64,000 nt of DNA from Stercorarius parasiticus (lineage: Eukaryota; Chordata; Aves; Charadriiformes; Stercorariidae): contig VWZL01000296.1 of the NCBI GenBank assembly GCA_013396915.1, forward strand, positions 66,824-130,823, written 5' to 3'. The notes under the pieces are model-generated. The model worked only from the letters and a program-made list of their open reading frames with translations, did not search any database and had not been told where the DNA came from. The translations under genes and the position numbers were made by a program. Shown here piece after piece: positions 50,535-64,000 of this stretch (position 1 is the stretch's first letter; every line of letters begins with the position of its first letter).

Positions 50535-51360
50535 GAAAAGAAAGAAGAGAGCAGGCACATTTATAGTGCTTCCCAAAGTACTCTCTCAGCCTCAAAGTAG
50601 TTTTACTATGGAGATTTTCTAAGACAGCTGCTGTTTCTGCATTCTTTAACACACGTAGGAAGCTTCTTCCATGTACTTGCCCTGTCTCCGTTAGGCCTGT
50701 ATAAATTTCTTGTTGGAGTTCCCAAGGCTCATTGCCTTCTGGTGGGCTTGAAACCTTTTCTGCTATCTTTGTATTACCACCTCGCATTCGTTTGTGGGAA
50801 GTGATGATGAACAATCAATACCTATCCATACTATTTGGGCCACTTGTCACTTTGCAGAAATTTGCCAAATCCAACACAATCATCTCTTTCAGTCCTACCC
50901 TGACTCTAGGCTTTCACTAAACCTATTCAAGATTTCATAACATCTTTTTGAGGCCAAAGTTGCATGTGAGCAAGCCATGGATTTGTACAGTGGTCGTTAT
51001 CATTGCTCTGGTCCCTTCCTAGCAGTTCCTGCTTATTTCATGTTGTTCTTTTTGACTGCTATGTTTCCAGGAGCTTGATAAGTTCACATTTCCAGGGGCT
51101 TGATACTTGATCTGATATATTTCTCATGAAATGTAATCATCAGCTTAGAGCCCCGTGTCGTCAAATTTGAAGTTTGGACAATTTTTCTCCTTGTGTGCAT
51201 TATTTGGTATATATTTACAGTGAACTATCTGGAATAACTTCATATTGTTAACAAACTTACAGCTCACTGTTCGCACTGACTTCTGTGTTGCCAATATCAA
51301 CATATTGAGCAGCAGAGAGCTGTGCGGAGCACCATGGTAGTGTCTCCCTCGGTGTGTCCC
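50535..51360 (-). mobile_element. Ancient CR1-type LINE, inverted remnant
   Basis: The plus strand reads as the complement of old CR1 ORF2: 'gtgagcaagccatggatttg', then 'tacagtggtcgttatc', 'gttctttttgactgctatgt', and 'cttgtgtgcattatttggta'. It is non-coding and lies just upstream of the first RHOA coding exon. Confidence 0.65.
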
Positions 51361-51940
51361 CTTTACTTAATGTAAGCTGATAACAGGCAAAATAACCTGA
51401 TAACAGCGATGTCCAGGAAAGTGGATTGAGGAGTGGGATGCGTACTTCCAAAATCCTTTGCAGTGTGGTGGTTGTAATTCGAGGGACAGGCTGGGTACCT
51501 TGAGATCCTTCTGTTGGTGCTCTGACGTGGCAGTAGAGTGCTCTGCAGGCCAACTGACTTCCACACAGCTTCTGGCACTTTGTAGTTAAGACAACTCGGC
51601 GTGACAAGAAAACGTTACTTCCCTCAAATTGCAGCTTCTCTTATTCAGTTACCTGAAAGACACTTTTCAGAAGGTGCTCTAGGACAGTGCTGCTTGCTCA
51701 CTCGCTATCTCTGGACATTTCTATCCCAACCTTTAGAATAGGTAAAGCAATGCTAACCCAGGCTGCTCTCCTTTCTATTAGTTTTGCACCCAGTGGCTCG
51801 CCAGTGTGTTGTCAAGTCCTGGGGAATGTTTTTCTCAAACAGGTAGGAATTTGAAGTTCTGTGATTCCAAATATCTGTCTGTGTCTCTAATAGACATGTA
51901 GACCCAATTCAGAAGTTCTTATTAATTGGAAACTTAGTAG

Positions 51941-59401
<7,461 letters not shown>

Positions 59402-60010
59402 AGTGTGGCCAGAGGAAGATGGCCAAAGCAGCACCCTGCACTTGAGTAATTTTGAAGTGCTGTTTATTAATCTTAGTGTATGATTACTGGCCTTTTTCAT
59501 TATCTATAATTTACTTAAGAGATTTAAAAATCGAGTCATCTTGCTACCAGTATTTAGAAGCCAACCATGATTTTTATAACAATCTGCATCAAATTCATCT
59601 GTGCACCCAAGGTTAACCTCAACATTCCTCTAACAAACCTTTTCTGCACTCACAGGATATGCCAGGCGCTAATTGAAGACAATTCTCTTATCTTCTTTCT
59701 TCTCTCTAGAAAGAGAAAAAGCTGTCAACACAGAGGATTGGTCTGTAACTACTTTATAACTAACGTCCTATTCTAATTGAGTACAACAGTTACATGGCTG
59801 TATGTGGAGTCGAGCGTAGCTTCAGTGCTATCACATTTAGGAAGATCTGATTTTCATGGCTCAGTGGTGTAAAACATTAGTTTGAAAATGTGATCACTCT
59901 GAAATGACCAAGTCCCATTCAGCTAAGGAAAAGTGAGGGTTCTGTGGTTTCATGTTAGTTACCTTTTAGTTACTGTGTAATTAGTGCCAGTTTAAATGTA
60001 TGTTACCAAA

Positions 60011-60016
60011 AATAAA
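60011..60016 (+). terminator. RHOA: Alternative poly(A) signal AATAAA
   Basis: This is the first AATAAA in the RHOA 3' UTR, followed by TTTTTTGTATAATT-type sequence. It could give a shorter transcript. Confidence 0.4.
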
Positions 60017-60129
60017 TCTATTTACCCCAGCTTAGATGTAGTATTTTTTGTATAATTGGATTTCCTAATACTGTTACTTGTAACCTCTGCGTTAAGGTGT
60101 TCTGGGTTTTTTAAGAAACTGTATTTGAA

Positions 60130-60135
60130 AATAAA
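60130..60135 (+). terminator. RHOA: Alternative poly(A) signal AATAAA
   Basis: This is the second AATAAA, in GAAAATAAAG. The sequence after it is less clearly GT-rich than at the distal site. Confidence 0.35.
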
Positions 60136-60471
60136 GTCCGATGGAAAGCAGCTGATCCTCTTCCCCTGTTCATTTGTAAGAGTCTGACCCATTTGAATGA
60201 TTTGAGTGGTCTGCACACCCAGGAGGAGTTTTTTCCATGACATGCTGTAGGGATGAGAAAAGACAGCCTGCTCACACTCAAAGCTTCTGAACTGTTCAGT
60301 TGCCTTAAGTTCATTGCTGGACCCAGTTTAAAACTAAGAAAAAAAAAAAAAAGAAACTTTTTGTGTAAGTTTGGTTACCATGTAGTGATCAGACTCCTAA
60401 CCTGTGAACTTCTTGCTGTTCTGCAGCCAACTAAACTCTTTCTGTATTCTCATTTTTCCAACAACTAATAG

Positions 60472-60477
60472 AATAAA
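60472..60477 (+). terminator. RHOA: Distal poly(A) signal AATAAA
   Basis: AATAAA sits in AGAATAAAGGCAG and is followed by GT-rich downstream sequence (CTGGTGTCTGTATTCC) at a suitable distance. It is the best candidate for the main RHOA transcript end, near 60490-60500. Confidence 0.65.
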
Positions 60478-60499
60478 GGCAGTTTTCTAAGCTCCCTGT

Positions 60500-63400
60500 A
60501 TCCTGGTGTCTGTATTCCTCACTCTGGGTTTTTGGCCCAGCGTCTGACAGCCTGAATCGGAAATACCGTTTTTGATACGGCTGTGATAGGATTCGCTGAG
60601 CAGTTGCAAGTGCTTTAATAACTTATTTTTGTTTCCCAGCAAGTGATACCCATCCACTGCTCACGGTGGTTTCTGAACGCTTCAGCAGAGCAGAGGTGGA
60701 GTCCCTGGCCCTGCCTGGCCCCTGCCGTGGGTGGCAAAGCTTCCCAGGAGCTGCTTTTGATGCTCAAACCAGATGAGAGTACAGCGGTTGGGTTGAATTT
60801 GTTGGTGTTGAGCATGGGAATAGACGAGCAGGAGGAGGCTCTGTAGGAGGGGAGCGTAGGAAGAAGGGAGAAGATGGCAGTGTTGCCACAGAAATGTGCT
60901 GCTCGGTGCTGTCGTCTGCCCCACGCTGCACTGGAGCATGTGTGAGACTGTGTATGGCAGCACCTTTGCAACGTAACCTGCCCTTTTCATGAGGGATGCC
61001 TTCAAGGGCTGCAACAAGAGATGGGCTCGAGGTTTGGGCCATTGTGCTGCACCCACGCTGGAGAGCAGATCGTGGCAGTGAAGAGCAGTGAGCATCGCTG
61101 CGCTTCCGCTGGTATTTACAGCAGCTGCTGTGGGGCTTAAGAGCCTCTGCCTGTGGGGCTGGGCAGGAGGAGGGACCCCAGTTGCTGATGACAATCCATG
61201 TAAGTGAGCACCTAGCTGCATCCAAATTATGTCCTAAAAAATGCCAGTGTCACATTTTTTCCTTTTTTTTTTTTTTTATTTTCTTTTTTGGACAATGTTC
61301 CTGATTCCTTTTCCTGCAACAAAGGAGGAACGAACGCAGCCTGAGGCTGTGGGAGTGCCCCATACCCCTAGTCCTTGTCCTCCCTCTGCAGCCACAGACA
61401 CCCTCGCATGAAGTGTCTGTGGCTTCACGCTGGGGCCTGGAGGCGGTGGTGGCACCAGCCCCCACTCCCCTCCTTCCCCTCCTGGATGCCTGTTCACCTG
61501 CGTGGAGGTGATGGGGTCGGACAGAGCAGGAATTTCCCAGCTGCAGGGCTGCCCGCCAGGATGTCGTGCTCTGCCCTGTTGCTCACTCCTCTGCGCTTCC
61601 CTTTTCTTGGGGTCGTTTGTTGTTGTTGGGCGGTTTGGGGGGTGGTTGCAGCTTAGCAAAATTGGGGGGTTTCAGCCTTGCAGAGCTGCTGGGTTGCAGT
61701 TCTCCATGGTCACAGTTACAGAGCGGCTCTTCAGCCCCAGGGGTTTTGAGTAAGGTCTGCATGTTCCTCAGGCCCAACTTGCAGGTTGTGTATCTGCTGA
61801 TGCCCTTCCACTGAGAAGCGATTAATTTTTTTCAGCTCTCGTTAACCTACAGCACCACCTCTCCATCTCCTCTGTCTTGTCCACCCGCGGGCATTAGGTT
61901 TCCGGCCCTGGCCTTCCTCCAAGTTCAGACATGTTGGAAAGTCCGTGTCTCCCATTTGTGACCAGAAGCTCCAGCTCCGTCTCCTTGTCCCTTACGCCAG
62001 CGGCACCAGAGCAGAAGACTGCTCAGAAGCGTGGTCATTAAGTTAGCTGTCCTCATCTAACTCCTGCTCCTGTCCCCCTTCCTGCTTTTGAGGGCTGGCA
62101 GCCTGCTTCCTTTCGGGTTCCTGTCACGTCTGGAGGTCACCTTTGTTCTGGATGAAGCTGAGGACACGGACGGCGAGACCAGGCTTGGGAAATGAGAGCT
62201 CAGTGCTCATGGTGAGTGATCCAGCCAGGCAAGGAGCTGAGAAAGGGGCAGGGGAAAAGCCAGGAGCCAAGACCCAGCCCCCTGGCCAAGGCGGGAGTTT
62301 GGCACCAGGAGCGGGGAGAAGATGTGAGCAGGAGGCCAGAAAGTGTGTTTGTGAACTTTGTGATTACTCACCATTGTTGTTAAACAGCAGCCTTCTGGCC
62401 TTGTAGGACAACCGTCCCTTGTCACAACATCTCAAAAAGGGAGCCCATCTAGTCCCTCGGCAGCTCCTGGCACTCCTCTGGATCTAGGTTCAGCTCTGCA
62501 GAATGTGGCCAGGCACAGGGCGTAGCTCTGAGCCAACAAGGAAGTTCAACTCACTCGGTTTCCTTAAAGCTCAGTCATCAAGGAAGGGAAAGCCCTGACC
62601 TGCTCCTGTCTGACACGGGCAGGGCCCCAGAGGGAAACTCCCTGCTTCAGCTGAAACCTCCAGGTGCAGCCTGAGGACCGAAGGTGCCAGCCTGAGCAAG
62701 CGGCAAAAGCGGCAGCAGAGAGATGCCTCTGTGGCACTGCCCTAGAGGTCACCCCTGAAGAGAAATTCCTCCTCTTCAAGCCACCATGTCTGGCCGTGCC
62801 CGAGACGCGGGTGAGGAGCCTGCGTGGACTGTAACCGTCAATTTACCCCGGAGCAAACATGGGTCACGTGCCTCTGCCCGTCCCGTCAGCTGCTTCCTGG
62901 CTGATCTCATCTGGGGACACTTGTGGCTCCTGCTATCAGTGCTGCAACACACTGCAAAAACTGCAAGGTAATCGGGCAAGTCCCCAAAGCTCACCACGGC
63001 CAGGAACGATTCCAGTTCCCGGTCGGGGGTGGAGGGGGGCAGGTGCCAACAGTGGCCCAGTCCAAAACCTCCGGATCCCGCCGTCACCTGGGAATCCGGA
63101 CCAGAGATGCAGTGTTATGTGGTGGCCTGTCAGTGACAGCTGGTGTTTGTGACCAGTCCCTGCTCCCAAGCATGACAGAGAGCAGACAGCAGCAGAGGGG
63201 GGCCCTTCGCGCCCCCGCCACTGCCTCGGCTGAGGGCCAGGGCTGATAAGCAGCTGTCTGACCTCGGGCCTGCTGGGGACGGAGCTCCCTCGGCACAAAC
63301 ACTGGCAGGAGCCTTGGACGGGCTCCCTGCCCCCCCAGGGAGCTGTGCAAAGCTGGGGCACTTGGTGCCTGCTGCCTGCCCAGCTCTGCTGCCTCACGGT

Positions 63401-63807
63401 CCCTTCTGGTCCAACCCATGGACATCACCTCTGGGGCTGACGCTGGACCTGCCTCGTCACAGTGTGCTCTGGAGGAGGGCGAGGTTTCAGCACAAAGAGC
63501 CGTGGAGGATGGGCTGGGCCATGCTGCCAGGCCTGAGTACAGGCAGCATCAGCGCAGCCTGCCTGGGGCTGCCCCAGAGCCATGGGAAGAGCAGTCCCTA
63601 CTGTGTGATTTAAACCTCCCTACAGCAGACCCAAGCAGTAAGGAGAGAAATGGAAAAGCCAGGGATGGGGGAAAGCAACCGCTGCAGTAAAGGGAGGCTT
63701 TATCAGCCTCAAAGAGGTGGAAAAATTAGAAAAAGAGACTGAATTTGTGGCCCCGCCTGGACCACTGTGGGTTCAGGGTATCTCCTGTTCCTCCTCCTGG
63801 TGCAGAA
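60500..63807. other. No gene seen; GC-rich DNA downstream of RHOA
   Basis: A T-rich tract lies at 61255-61288 and G-runs at about 61629-61672. Open frames exist on both strands, for example minus 60682-61221 and plus 63418-63690, but none has recognisable domains or splice structure. GPX1, the mammalian downstream neighbour of RHOA, was not recognised. Confidence 0.45.
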
Positions 63808-63880
63808 ACTCATAGAATGGTTCGGGCTGGAAGGGACCTTAAAGATCATCTAGTTCCAACCCCCTGCCCTGGNCCCAACT
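63808..63880 (-). mobile_element. CR1 LINE 3' end, inverted, cut by a single N
   Basis: The plus strand reads CTCATAGAATGGTTCGGGCT, then GGAAGGGACCTTAAAGATCA and CTAGTTCCAACCCCCTGCC, the complement of a CR1 tail. A single N at 63873 ends the match, and the sequence after it no longer follows CR1. The element was probably truncated or collapsed at a contig join. Confidence 0.9.
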
Positions 63881-63969
63881 CTGCCCAGACAAAACGCTAA
63901 ACCTTCCCGTGAAGACGGGAAAAAGGCTGGCATACCCGCTTCTGGCTGCCGGGCCTCCCCGCCACCGCG

Positions 63970-64000
63970 ATGGAGGCAGCAGGCTGCCGGGGGGGCGGTG
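63970..64000 (+). other. Possible start of another gene at window edge
   Basis: An ATG in strong context (CCGCGATGG) lies in sequence that becomes CpG-rich at the very end, and reads MEAAGCRGGG before the window stops. Thirty-one bases are too few to identify anything. Confidence 0.15.

Larger units (their letters stand above)
59402..60495 (+). other. RHOA: RHOA 3' UTR
   Basis: About 1.1 kb of AT-rich sequence with no long frame follows the stop. It contains a run of A at about 60339-60352 and three AATAAA signals. The length is in the usual range for RHOA. The end is set by the last AATAAA and the GT-rich sequence after it. Confidence 0.75.

Noticed and set aside
60682..61221. 179-codon minus-strand frame downstream of RHOA
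   Set aside because: It overlaps other equally long frames in GC-rich sequence and looks like no known protein. It does not match GPX1, the expected mammalian neighbour.
63418..63690. 90-codon plus-strand frame near the right end
   Set aside because: It is open and acidic in part, but has no recognisable domain, no splice structure and no better support than frames on the opposite strand.

Overview
This is a vertebrate nuclear genomic window, almost certainly from a bird. It has widely spaced spliced genes and several CR1 LINE fragments, some with the avian CR1 3' tail of short ATTCTATG-type repeats. GC-rich promoter regions are lost in N gaps, as is common in short-read avian assemblies. 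Two genes are recognised with confidence: TEX264 on the minus strand and RHOA on the plus strand. There is no prokaryotic or viral gene content.

Layout. 1-11163 is mostly non-coding GC-rich DNA. It holds two CR1 fragments, a low-confidence secreted-protein-like exon at the left edge, a long pyrimidine tract and a mis-assembled patch at 8438-9654. 11164-18224 holds two TEX264 coding exons on the minus strand, encoding residues 1-160. A probable TEX264 CpG-island promoter and 5' UTR exon lie at about 19.4-20.3 kb, next to a 410-base N gap. 20.7-31.7 kb is unassigned, with one CR1 copy. 31.8-33.3 kb carries a candidate minus-strand transcription unit with a TATA box and well-formed splice sites, head to head with RHOA. 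33.1-34.0 kb is the RHOA CpG island, with a 395-base N gap that probably hides RHOA exon 1. 34.0-52.0 kb is RHOA intron 1, which contains ancient decayed CR1 copies on both strands and one younger CR1. 52013-59401 holds the four RHOA coding exons, giving an intact 193-residue protein. The 3' UTR runs to about 60.5 kb. 60.5-64 kb is GC-rich, has a minus-strand CR1 fragment, and ends with a possible start codon at the very edge.

The two known genes are not functionally linked. RHOA is the actin-regulating small GTPase; TEX264 is an ER-resident receptor for selective autophagy of the ER. Base composition is transcription-polarised: the plus strand is C/A-rich across TEX264 and T/G-rich across RHOA. 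That skew explains most of the long open frames that are not genes.

Notable points are a CLLV prenylation box in RHOA in place of the human CLVL, a GC-AG intron in RHOA, a swapped pair of contigs that creates three false duplications, and the candidate divergent transcript. I found no convincing new biological system.
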